Below are positions 44,010-52,575 of a stretch of DNA of 64,000 nucleotides, piece by piece; the first letter of the stretch is position 1, and the number at the start of each line of letters is the position of its first letter. Location of the stretch: the NCBI RefSeq assembly GCF_031455095.1, contig NZ_JAVDSB010000001.1, positions 248,001 through 312,000 of the forward strand. The letters run 5' to 3'. Origin of the DNA: Paenibacillus_E qinlingensis_A. GTDB lineage: Bacteria; Bacillota; Bacilli; Paenibacillales; NBRC-103111. Under the pieces are notes generated by a model. The model was not told where the DNA came from. It searched no databases and was given only the letters and a program-made list of their open reading frames with translations. A program made the translations under genes and the position numbers.

Positions 44010-45095
44010 TTGCAAATAACGTTCCAATTTTACACCATTACAATTTGTTGTATCTTGCTAATTGTAATGCTCATTATGGCATTAAGACTATTTCGACTGA
44101 GAAAAAAACAAGTATATTTGATACTAACATTCGGCCTGATACTTGCAGTGGTATATGAAGTCCTTAAAATGACCTCGATAGGATCCAAATCACTACTGCA
44201 CATTGCTAGTGCCATCATGTTCATGAACATAAATATTGGAATTTACGCTTCATACCTCAATAAGATAAAACGAAGCATAATTTACTATTTGGTTACTGCG
44301 ATTTTCATCCCACTCTTACTCTTCTTTAGCAGTTCTTTCCATGCAGATTTATCACTTTTCATCATTGAACTTGCAGCTGTATGTATCTCCTGGATACTTA
44401 TCAGCCCTCATATAGATGAGATGATTAAATACCGATTATCATTAATAATCTATTCAGTTATTATTGTGATAAACATTGAAACAGACCACCTTTGGCGAAC
44501 AGAAAAATGGATCCTAATTGCAAATGATATTCTACCGATTATTTACTATTCTATCCTGCTCTTAATCTTTATCGAACGTTTCCTAACTATGTTTCAGAGT
44601 GTTGTGGACTCATCATTAATAGATGGGCTAACTGGACTGTACAATCGTAAAGCTATCAGCGCTAGGATTAAGCAATGTGTGGAAAAAGGGGGATGTGTGA
44701 TCGTATTCACGGATATTGATAATTTTAAGCAGCTCAATGATACCCTTGGCCACCATGCTGGGGATGCTGCATTAAAGACCGTCGCTGAAATTTTACAAGA
44801 AGAGACAGATGAAATTGGTTTTCCCGGGCGCTATGGAGGTGAAGAACTCATTGCTGTAATTGATGATAAAGATACGATCTCGCGTATTGAAGAGTGGGCA
44901 GAGAACTTCCGTTCTAGAGTAGAGAGAGAGAGTAATGTCACCTTAAGCATAGGATTCAGTATATCCCGTAATGGTATAAGCCCTGAGAAGCTGCTCGAGC
45001 AAGCTGATCTAGGCATGTACTCCGCTAAACGGTCCGGTAAGAATAAAATTGTAGCATATAAAGACGAACTGGATACGGAGGGAATTAAAGATTAA
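44010..45095 (+). CDS. Membrane diguanylate cyclase (GGDEF domain)
   Basis: 361 residues; TTG start 10 bases from AAGGAG. Upstream ATGs at 44000 and 44006 lie in a frame that soon stops. Residues 1-195 contain about six membrane segments; residues ~200-355 are a GGDEF domain (SLIDGLTGLYNRKA, FTDIDNFKQLNDTLGHHAGD, GRYGGEELIAV). The active-site loop is GGEEL, an active-type variant of GGDEF. No RxxD inhibitory site is seen just before it. It makes c-di-GMP and sits directly behind a c-di-GMP riboswitch, so it is probably feedback controlled. Confidence 0.87.
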   Translation: MQITFQFYTITICCILLIVMLIMALRLFRLRKKQVYLILTFGLILAVVYEVLKMTSIGSKSLLHIASAIMFMNINIGIYASYLNKIKRSIIYYLVTAIFIPLLLFFSSSFHADLSLFIIELAAVCISWILISPHIDEMIKYRLSLIIYSVIIVINIETDHLWRTEKWILIANDILPIIYYSILLLIFIERFLTMFQSVVDSSLIDGLTGLYNRKAISARIKQCVEKGGCVIVFTDIDNFKQLNDTLGHHAGDAALKTVAEILQEETDEIGFPGRYGGEELIAVIDDKDTISRIEEWAENFRSRVERESNVTLSIGFSISRNGISPEKLLEQADLGMYSAKRSGKNKIVAYKDELDTEGIKD

Positions 45096-45418
45096 ACGTA
45101 ACTTATATAGTCATAACAATACATAATTGCATGACTGATTTTCTAGCGTGCGCCGCATCTTCTCGAGCTGGCTGCCGCGGACACGGTGATCCGCAACGCT
45201 GGTCTTCCTCTTTAAGTTACTGCGAACTCGATTGAACTAGCCTTTAGGTTAGATTTATTCTCCAACACAACAGTCACATCCGACCAGAAATAGTAGGATC
45301 CCCCCTGCTGCATTTTCCCAAAAACTTTTATAATAGAAGGTGTGTGCAACAAAAGTAGGTTATTTGTTATATTTATTTGAAATATCTTCCTTCATTTTCT
45401 AATAAGGGGACTGGAATT
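45096..45418. other. Gap before the yesN-like gene
   Basis: No gene is supported. A short GC-rich patch (about 45146-45215) stands out from AT-rich surroundings and might be a remnant of inserted DNA. A TATAAT at about 45331 is a plausible -10 for the downstream regulator. Confidence 0.35.
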
Positions 45419-47035
45419 ATGTATAAATTGGTCATTGTCGATGATGAGCCTGCTGTCCGGGGAGGGCTTAGCAAATTCGTTGAGTGGAGTAACTATGGGA
45501 TTGTTCTGGCTGGAACAGCAGATGATGGAGATACGGGATTAGAGCTGATCGAGCGAGTGAAACCTGATATCGTGCTGACGGATGTGATGATGCCGGTCAT
45601 GGACGGTATTCGAATGTCGAGGGAGATTCGAGAGCGGCTTCCAGAGACGAAAATCGTATTTATCAGTGGCCACAATGAAGCCAACCTGTTGCGTTCGGCC
45701 TTGCAGGTTCATGCTGCCGATTATATTTTCAAACCAGTGAAACGAACCGAGCTCCAAAAGGTGATTGAAGGTGTCGTGCGAGACTTACGTTCGGAAGAGA
45801 TGGATCGGCAACGTCTTAAAGATATGGAGGTCAAATTGACCCAGAGTATGCCACTGCTTAGGGAGAAATTTTTGATGGCATTGATCCAAGATGGGGACGC
45901 CAAGCCTGAGGTGCTGCGGGAAAGAGCTGCTTTTCTCAATCTGGAACTGCCGATGGAAACGCCATATCTGGTGCTCGTGATAACCATTGATGATGCAAGG
46001 GAGATGTTAAGTTGTCGCTCGGAGAGGGATAAGCAATTGTTGTCTTACTCACTCTTGAACGTCGTTCAAGAACTGATTGATCAGTACCTGCATGGGTATG
46101 CATTCGAGAACAGAGCGGCTGAATTCGTTGGACTGTTAGTGCTGGATGATCCAATGAAAGACCCCGAAGCAGCGCTGCTTTTGCTGGCAGAGGAGATTCG
46201 CGACAATCTGAAGCGCTGGTTAAATATCAGCGTTACGATTGGTGTAGGCGAGCGTGCCGATAATATCTGGATGCTGCCAGCGTCTTTTCGGCATGCACGC
46301 GATGCGGCGGACCAAAAGTGGTACATGGGCAAGAATCAAGTGATTACGATGGACAGTTTAGAAGTTGGAGTTGCCAGTCCAATTCGGTTCGATAGCAGTC
46401 AGAGTGAGCGACTGGTATCCGCTCTGAAATCGGGGGAAAAGCAACAAGTAGAGTTTGAAATGGCAAGCATTCTTGAGCCGATGGCGCAAATTCGCAAGGA
46501 CGGGTTTAAGTACGGCAGGCAGGTAGGACTGCAAATGATCGCTCTCGCGGGCAGGTTGCTGCTTGATCTTAATTTGCTATCCCGTGAAAAAGAAGAGGAG
46601 GAAGCGTGGGCGCTCGATCGACTCCTGAAGCTGGAAACGATGGCCGAGTTAACAACTTTTGTAAGCGATTACCTTTACAGCATATGCTGCTGGATTCAAG
46701 AGAAACGGAGTGGACGTTCGAGTAATGTGATTGAACAGATTCAGAAGTTTATCTCTGAGAATTACGCCAAGAACTTGGCCATCGCGGAAATCGCCGCTTA
46801 CGTTTATCTCAGTCAAACTTACGTCAGCTTACTGTTCAAGCAGGAGACTGGCGAAACGATTTACGAATATTTGATGAAAGTTCGAATTGCGAAAGCGAAG
46901 GAATTGCTGGCAGATCCTCGTATCAAGTTCTACGAAGTGTGCGAGCTAGTCGGCTATACGGATCCGAGTTATTTTAGCAAGCTGTTCAAGAAAATGACCG
47001 GACTTACCCCAAGCGCTTATCGGGACCAACAATAG
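45419..47035 (+). CDS. YesN-type response regulator (receiver + AraC)
   Basis: 538 residues. N-terminal receiver: acidic pair VDDEPA, phosphoacceptor D55 in VLTDVMMPVMDG, conserved K105 in YIFKPVKR. A ~280-residue linker follows, then an AraC double helix-turn-helix at the C-terminus (IAEIAAYVYLSQTYVSLLFK; CELVGYTDPSYFSKLFKKMT). The cognate kinase follows 36 bases on. The start at 45419 is chosen over the upstream in-frame TTG because AAGGGGA precedes it and the receiver begins there. It should activate the transporter and glycanase genes downstream in response to an oligosaccharide. Confidence 0.92.
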   Translation: MYKLVIVDDEPAVRGGLSKFVEWSNYGIVLAGTADDGDTGLELIERVKPDIVLTDVMMPVMDGIRMSREIRERLPETKIVFISGHNEANLLRSALQVHAADYIFKPVKRTELQKVIEGVVRDLRSEEMDRQRLKDMEVKLTQSMPLLREKFLMALIQDGDAKPEVLRERAAFLNLELPMETPYLVLVITIDDAREMLSCRSERDKQLLSYSLLNVVQELIDQYLHGYAFENRAAEFVGLLVLDDPMKDPEAALLLLAEEIRDNLKRWLNISVTIGVGERADNIWMLPASFRHARDAADQKWYMGKNQVITMDSLEVGVASPIRFDSSQSERLVSALKSGEKQQVEFEMASILEPMAQIRKDGFKYGRQVGLQMIALAGRLLLDLNLLSREKEEEEAWALDRLLKLETMAELTTFVSDYLYSICCWIQEKRSGRSSNVIEQIQKFISENYAKNLAIAEIAAYVYLSQTYVSLLFKQETGETIYEYLMKVRIAKAKELLADPRIKFYEVCELVGYTDPSYFSKLFKKMTGLTPSAYRDQQ

Positions 47036-47071
47036 GAGAAGTAGTCTGTAGCATTCAAAAGGGGTGATTCA

Positions 47072-48874
47072 GTGAGAGGGAATTTGCAAAAAAGAAGGAT
47101 ACGGCCCTCTAACCTGTGGGAAGGCGTTGTGGCGGCTAGGAGGTGGATGCTCGCGTATGGTCTGATGATTTTCCTGCCAGTCTGCATCATGTTGTTCGTC
47201 TACTATGAACAGTCCTCCCGGATTTTGCAAGAGGAAGTGACCCAGACCATGCAGCAGACGCTCAAACAGGCAGGTATTAATTTAAGTTCGCGGCTTAACA
47301 ATGTGCAGAATTCATCCAATTCTATATTTATGAATAATAAACTGTATGAAAATTTGGATCCTGCTTACCCGATTATCGAACGCATCGCTCAGTCCAAGGA
47401 GCTGCGCAACTTGCTCGAATCTGTTCAGTCGGCACCAGACATTGTCAGGGTACGTGTTTTCACCGATCCGGGGAATTTATACGGATTCGATTTATTGAAT
47501 CTTTTTCCGCTAGATAGCTTGAAAGATCGCCCATGGAATAATGAGGTCATGAACGCTGCCGGCAGTATTGTGTGGACGGGCATCTACGAAGAAAACTATC
47601 TGGACTCGGGACCTGCACGTATTCTTTCTTGTGCTCGATTGCTGAGACATCCGCGGAATTTTGCCCAGAGTCTTGGAGTGCTCATGCTTGATGTTCCTGA
47701 GAAGATGCTAACTGAAATTATTTCCGAGCTTAATTTTCCAGCGCAAAGTCGTGTATATATCGTGGATCGCAGTGGGACTATCATTTACAGCGCGGAGCAT
47801 TCGGTGATCGGCACAAAGACTGCCCTCGCGAGCGCATCTGACGAAGGAATCATCAAACGGTCTGAAAACGGTGTAGACGTGTTTGAAGTACGTGCACCCA
47901 TCCGGGCTGCGGATTGGCGTCTCGTGCTAGAGGTGCCCAAGACGGGCTTGACGCATCGCACAACAACGTTAAGTCAGTGGTCCGGCATCGCGACGGTCGT
48001 TGGCATGACGATCATGTTTTTGATCCTCGTGTTCATGTTATTGGCTTTCGTTATTAACGGGATGAACCGGCGAATCAAATCGGTGGTCAAGACGATCCGC
48101 ACGGAAGGTGTCGAAGGGCTGGAGGAGCCGGGAGGCGACTTCCGGTTGCTTGAGCGAGTTGTCGATCATTTAGTGCATCGATTGAAAGATTTGATGGAGG
48201 AGGCCTACCGCTCAAAAATGCTGGAGCGAGAGGCAGAACTTCGTGCGCTGCAAGCTCAGATCAATCCGCATTTTCTCTATAATACCTTGGATACGATTAA
48301 TTGGTTGGCGATCTCTCGCGAAGCCGAAGATATTAGCCACATGATTGAGAGTCTGTCTGATTATTTTCGGCTTAGCCTGAATAAAGGGAAGGATCATGTC
48401 TGCGTAGTGGATGAGCTTGAGCTCGCCAGAGTCTATTTGGAGATTCAACAGAATCGCTTCCCTTCCACATTTGAGTTCGTCATTGAAGCAGATTCGGAGG
48501 CGAGTCGCTGTGTCATTCCGAAGCTGACGCTGCAACCCATCGTTGAGAATGCGCTGCTTCACGGCATACGTAAAAATAAGGGCAAAATCGGAATCATTAA
48601 CATTCATGCGAAGCGCAGTGGGGACGTGCTTGAGATTACCATCACAGATAATGGGATCGGCATGGACGAGCAGCTAGCTTCCAGTCTGTTGTCTACTTCG
48701 CGTCCTTTACAGCATGCAGAAGGAAATGGCAGCTCGTATGGACTATATAATGTGAACGAGAGAATCAAGCTTATGGCTGGTTCCGATTATGGATTGACGG
48801 TTCGTTCACGTCTTGGTGAGGGGACTGTGGTAATCGTTCGTCTCAAGGCGATGCAAGAGGAACAAACTGAGTAG
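47072..48874 (+). CDS. YesM-type sensor histidine kinase
   Basis: 600 residues starting GTG after GGGGTGA. Two membrane spans (LMIFLPVCIMLFVYY near residue 35; VVGMTIMFLILVFMLLAFVI near 310) bracket an extracellular sensor. A HAMP-like linker follows, then His_kinase with H400 in QAQINPHFLYNTLD and an HATPase with PKLTLQPIVENALLHGIRKN, DNGIGMDE and SSYGLYNVNERI. It partners the regulator upstream. Confidence 0.92.
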   Translation: MRGNLQKRRIRPSNLWEGVVAARRWMLAYGLMIFLPVCIMLFVYYEQSSRILQEEVTQTMQQTLKQAGINLSSRLNNVQNSSNSIFMNNKLYENLDPAYPIIERIAQSKELRNLLESVQSAPDIVRVRVFTDPGNLYGFDLLNLFPLDSLKDRPWNNEVMNAAGSIVWTGIYEENYLDSGPARILSCARLLRHPRNFAQSLGVLMLDVPEKMLTEIISELNFPAQSRVYIVDRSGTIIYSAEHSVIGTKTALASASDEGIIKRSENGVDVFEVRAPIRAADWRLVLEVPKTGLTHRTTTLSQWSGIATVVGMTIMFLILVFMLLAFVINGMNRRIKSVVKTIRTEGVEGLEEPGGDFRLLERVVDHLVHRLKDLMEEAYRSKMLEREAELRALQAQINPHFLYNTLDTINWLAISREAEDISHMIESLSDYFRLSLNKGKDHVCVVDELELARVYLEIQQNRFPSTFEFVIEADSEASRCVIPKLTLQPIVENALLHGIRKNKGKIGIINIHAKRSGDVLEITITDNGIGMDEQLASSLLSTSRPLQHAEGNGSSYGLYNVNERIKLMAGSDYGLTVRSRLGEGTVVIVRLKAMQEEQTE

Positions 48875-48965
48875 GATACAACTAGAAAGTGTCGGATTAC
48901 CCTCTACATGACGCATTCTCCTGTAGGTACAATAAAGCCATAAGTGCAGGAGGTGCAACCACAAT

Positions 48966-49931
48966 ATGAGCGAAATCATCACACATTTGAATGGGAAGGC
49001 AGGGGAGACCAAGTTTTCCCGCAAGGGTGAAAGCAGATGGCGAAGGGTATGGCGGAACCTAGATACGTATGTACTGCTGGTGCCTGGGCTGCTTCTACTG
49101 TTGCTGTTCAAATACACGCCGATGTATGGCGTCTTAATCGCTTTTCAGGATTTCAACATTTTTGACGGGATCAAAGGAAGCCAATGGGTCGGATTGGAGC
49201 AGTTCCGAAAGCTCATGCAATCTGAAGAATTTGTGGGAGTGTTCACGAATACATTGCTCATCAGTATTTACAAAATTGTGTTGTTGTTCCCGATACCCAT
49301 CCTGATCGCCCTGCTGCTGAACGAAATTCGGTTCCCGGCGTTCAAACGGACGATCCAGACGATTATCTACATGCCTCACTTCTTGTCCTGGGTCATTATA
49401 TCTGGCTTGTTCATGACGATCTTGTCCCCTTCTGACGGACTTGTCAATACCGTCATCCGATGGTTCGGCGGCGATCCCATACGATTTTTTATGGACAACC
49501 ACGTATTTAGAAGTGTCGTCGTGTTCACAGCAGGCTGGAAGGAGATTGGCTGGAACGCGATTATCTTCATCGCTGCCTTAGCGAGTGTTGAACAAGAGCA
49601 GTACGAGGCGGCTTCCATCGACGGAGCGAGTCGCCTGCAGCAGATGTGGCATATTTCGCTTCCCGGCATTGTGCCGACGATTATTCTAATGCTCATTCTC
49701 CGCCTTGGTATGGTGCTGGATGCAGGCACAGAACAGATTCTGACAATGTATAACCCTACTGTTTACGCATCCGGCGATGTTATCGGTACTTTTGTTTACC
49801 GAATTGGTCTCGGAAAGATGGATTACAGCTTCAGCACGGCAGTCGGCCTTTTCAATTCGGTCGTTGGCTTTATTCTCATCATCTCCGGCAACTGGCTCAG
49901 CAAAAAAACGCTGAACCGCGGAATATGGTAA
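48966..49931 (+). CDS. lplB: LplB-type carbohydrate ABC permease
   Basis: 321 residues, six hydrophobic segments, EAA loop EAASIDGASRLQQMWHISLP. First membrane subunit of an oligosaccharide importer whose second permease and binding lipoprotein follow at once. No ATPase is encoded here; in bacilli a shared MsmX-type ATPase serves such systems. AGGAGGTG precedes the ATG. Confidence 0.9.
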   Translation: MSEIITHLNGKAGETKFSRKGESRWRRVWRNLDTYVLLVPGLLLLLLFKYTPMYGVLIAFQDFNIFDGIKGSQWVGLEQFRKLMQSEEFVGVFTNTLLISIYKIVLLFPIPILIALLLNEIRFPAFKRTIQTIIYMPHFLSWVIISGLFMTILSPSDGLVNTVIRWFGGDPIRFFMDNHVFRSVVVFTAGWKEIGWNAIIFIAALASVEQEQYEAASIDGASRLQQMWHISLPGIVPTIILMLILRLGMVLDAGTEQILTMYNPTVYASGDVIGTFVYRIGLGKMDYSFSTAVGLFNSVVGFILIISGNWLSKKTLNRGIW

Positions 49932-49942
49932 GGAGGCCTGAC

Positions 49943-50824
49943 ATGCAAATCCGTAAAAGAACATTCAGCGACTGGGTATTAGACAGTTTCGTCTACGGCT
50001 TCATGATTGTGCTAGGCCTCATTACTTTATTGCCGATGATCCACGTGTTCTCCAAATCCGTCAGCTCGGATTGGGCGCTTGTATCTGGACAGGTGAATCT
50101 GCTCCCGGTAGGCTTTCAGCTGGATACGCTCGTAAAAGTCGCCACATCCTATGCATTTGGCCGGGCATTCGTCATTTCGGTCATCGTAACCGTAGTTGGG
50201 ACACTTTTGAGCATATTGGTGACCGCCATAACAGCTTATCCGCTATCTAAGCGGCATTTGCCTGGTATCTCAGGAATCATGATCTTGTTCGTGTTCACGA
50301 TGCTTTTTAACGGAGGACTAATTCCGAATTACTTGTTAATTCGTGAGCTGCATCTACTCAACAATCTATGGTCGCTCATTTTGCCTGCCATGATTAGTGT
50401 TTTCAATATGCTGGTCATCAAGAGCTATTATGAAGGTCTTCCCGAAGCACTTGAAGAATCGGCTCGAATGGATGGAGCAAAAACGTATATGATTTTGTTC
50501 CGCATCATTCTACCGCTCAGTATGCCCGTGCTGGCTGCGATTGCCTTGTTCTATGCTGTAGGCTTTTGGAACGACTACTTCAGTCCGATGCTGTACATTA
50601 GCGATCCATTATTGAAAACGCTTCAACTACATCTGCGTGATATCGTGATGGAGAACGATACGGCGAATGCGCTTAACAAGTCAGCAGATGATCTGATGAA
50701 TGTGTCACCGGAAAGCATCCGAGCTGCCACTGTGGTCGCTTCTACGGTACCTATCCTGCTCGTATATCCGTTCCTTCAGAAATATTTTATTAAAGGTGTA
50801 TTGATTGGTTCCGTCAAAGGTTAA
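49943..50824 (+). CDS. LplC/YtcP-type carbohydrate ABC permease
   Basis: 294 residues from ATG 49943, which follows AAGGAGG; the gap from lplB is 11 bases. Six hydrophobic segments and the EAA loop EESARMDGAKTYMILFRIIL. The C-terminal end KYFIKGVLIGSVKG is typical of the YtcP/LplC branch. It is the second channel subunit, paired with lplB. Confidence 0.9.
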   Translation: MQIRKRTFSDWVLDSFVYGFMIVLGLITLLPMIHVFSKSVSSDWALVSGQVNLLPVGFQLDTLVKVATSYAFGRAFVISVIVTVVGTLLSILVTAITAYPLSKRHLPGISGIMILFVFTMLFNGGLIPNYLLIRELHLLNNLWSLILPAMISVFNMLVIKSYYEGLPEALEESARMDGAKTYMILFRIILPLSMPVLAAIALFYAVGFWNDYFSPMLYISDPLLKTLQLHLRDIVMENDTANALNKSADDLMNVSPESIRAATVVASTVPILLVYPFLQKYFIKGVLIGSVKG

Positions 50825-50895
50825 TGCTGCATTAACGCCGGCGGAATCCACCGCTGCTTAATGATAAATCTTAGAATATATAGGAGGGTTAACAA

Positions 50896-52434
50896 ATGAA
50901 GAAAACGATGAAATGGGCTGCACTCCCTGTCGCAGTCAGCCTGATTTTTCTTACCGCTTGTGGTGCAAGCAGTGAAGGCGAGAAAAGCAGCTCCCCAACG
51001 CCGGCCTCGTCCACGCAGCCAGCGACTGCCGGCCCCAAGCCTGAACTGAAAGCGCTTATGCGATTAGGACCTAACTTCGCTAAAGATCCAATTGCCGCTA
51101 TGCTGGAAGAGAAGACGGGGTATAAAGTCAATTACGAAGCCCTTCCGGTCGATAAGCCAGAAGACAAACTCAATCTTCTGATTGCCTCCTCGGAGCCTTA
51201 TGATATCGTCTCGACAGCTGGGGACAGCAGTTCCAAAGCGATCTACGCCGATTATGCCAAAAAAGGCGCACTGGTTGATCTAACTCCGCTCATTGAGAAG
51301 TACGGTAAAAACATCAAAGCATCGCTGTCCAAAGAGACACTGGAAATGGCCAAAGTCGACGGTAAAATCTATGCCATTCCGACGCGAACCCTCGAATCCG
51401 TCGGCACGAGTCTGCTGATCCGTAAGGATTGGTTGGATAAGCTGGGTCTGAAAGTCCCGACAACGCTTGACGAGCTATTGGTTGTACTTAAGGCGTTCAA
51501 GGAGAAGGACCCTGGTGGTAACGGGGCTAAAAATATTCCAATGTCTATTAAGGGCGACAATCCGTTGGTTGATAACCTCGTAGGTGCCTTTGGCATGGTC
51601 AACGATTGGAACGATGTGAGCGGTAAGCTGATCCCCCGAGCTATGAATCCTGCGTTTAAGGAATATTTGACTTATATGTCTGATTTGTATAAGCAAGGAT
51701 TGCTTGATCAAGAGTTTGCGATTAACAAAGATGCAACAGTGAAGGAGAAGTTTACAAACGGCAAAGCGGGTGCGATCGTGTTGCATTGGGCTGACATTCC
51801 AACGATCGACGATGCCCTAAAGAAAAACTTCCCGAATGCGACCTATAGCTACATTCCGGCATTGATTGGCAAGAACGGCCAGGCAGGTCTGGCACAATCA
51901 TCGGGATTTGATAGATTGACATTTATTCCGAAAGCTTCTAAACATCCGGAAGATGCGATCAAATGGATGGACGCCAAGTTAGAACCGGATACGTTCAAAA
52001 ACATGGCGATTGGCGTAGAAGGTACGCACCATACAGTGAAAGACGGAAATTTTTTCCCAGTTTTGCCTATTTTCAATGACGAGCGAGGAACTGCCAGCAA
52101 TTATTTGACTGGTATCGACGAAACCAAATATCCGATCTACTGGCAAGCTCGCGTCCGCAAAGATGATCGACTCTACAAAGGTTGGGAGTTCCTGAACAAG
52201 TTGCAGAAGCCAGAAGTGTTTAAGCAGAATCCGTTGGGATTAGCACCTTACTTTCCGAATTACTCGAAGGAAAATGCACAGCTTAACCAAATGGTCAACG
52301 ATTATGCGGTCAAGATCATTGTTGGCGGCGAACAGCTTACAGGATTCGATGCATTTACGGATAAATTCAAAAAAGCCGGTGGCCAAACGAGCTACGATGA
52401 AATTAATGCTTGGTACGTGACAACTCGTAAATAG
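50896..52434 (+). CDS. Carbohydrate ABC transporter binding lipoprotein (LplA-like)
   Basis: 512 residues. The signal peptide ends in the lipobox LTACG, then a Ser/Pro/Thr-rich linker. The binding fold begins with KPELKALMRLGPNFAKDP and shows the long-SBP pattern of LplA (TGYKVNYEALP...YDIVSTAGDSSSKAIYADYA). Together with the two permeases it imports oligosaccharides, here probably those released by the GH74-like enzyme encoded next. AGGAGGG precedes the ATG. Confidence 0.9.
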   Translation: MKKTMKWAALPVAVSLIFLTACGASSEGEKSSSPTPASSTQPATAGPKPELKALMRLGPNFAKDPIAAMLEEKTGYKVNYEALPVDKPEDKLNLLIASSEPYDIVSTAGDSSSKAIYADYAKKGALVDLTPLIEKYGKNIKASLSKETLEMAKVDGKIYAIPTRTLESVGTSLLIRKDWLDKLGLKVPTTLDELLVVLKAFKEKDPGGNGAKNIPMSIKGDNPLVDNLVGAFGMVNDWNDVSGKLIPRAMNPAFKEYLTYMSDLYKQGLLDQEFAINKDATVKEKFTNGKAGAIVLHWADIPTIDDALKKNFPNATYSYIPALIGKNGQAGLAQSSGFDRLTFIPKASKHPEDAIKWMDAKLEPDTFKNMAIGVEGTHHTVKDGNFFPVLPIFNDERGTASNYLTGIDETKYPIYWQARVRKDDRLYKGWEFLNKLQKPEVFKQNPLGLAPYFPNYSKENAQLNQMVNDYAVKIIVGGEQLTGFDAFTDKFKKAGGQTSYDEINAWYVTTRK

Positions 52435-52440
52435 CACAGT

Positions 52441-52481
52441 GCGGCAGTCTGTGATGACGCTCATGCGATGCAGACTGCCGC
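52441..52481 (+). other. Hairpin between binding-protein and glycanase genes
   Basis: GCGGCAGTCTG pairs perfectly with CAGACTGCCGC. It has no immediate T-run, so it may stabilise the upstream message or reduce read-through rather than stop transcription outright. Confidence 0.6.
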
Positions 52482-52575
52482 TTCCGCTAAGCCTTTTTAG
52501 AAAAGGATGAGTATGGAAAGGGGGATGGATGCTGTAAGTTAAGCAAGAGGATATCCATTATGGGAGGGAATAGGG

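Noticed and set aside
45146..45215. GC-rich patch as a possible gene fragment
   Set aside because: Too short to identify and no open frame with family features.
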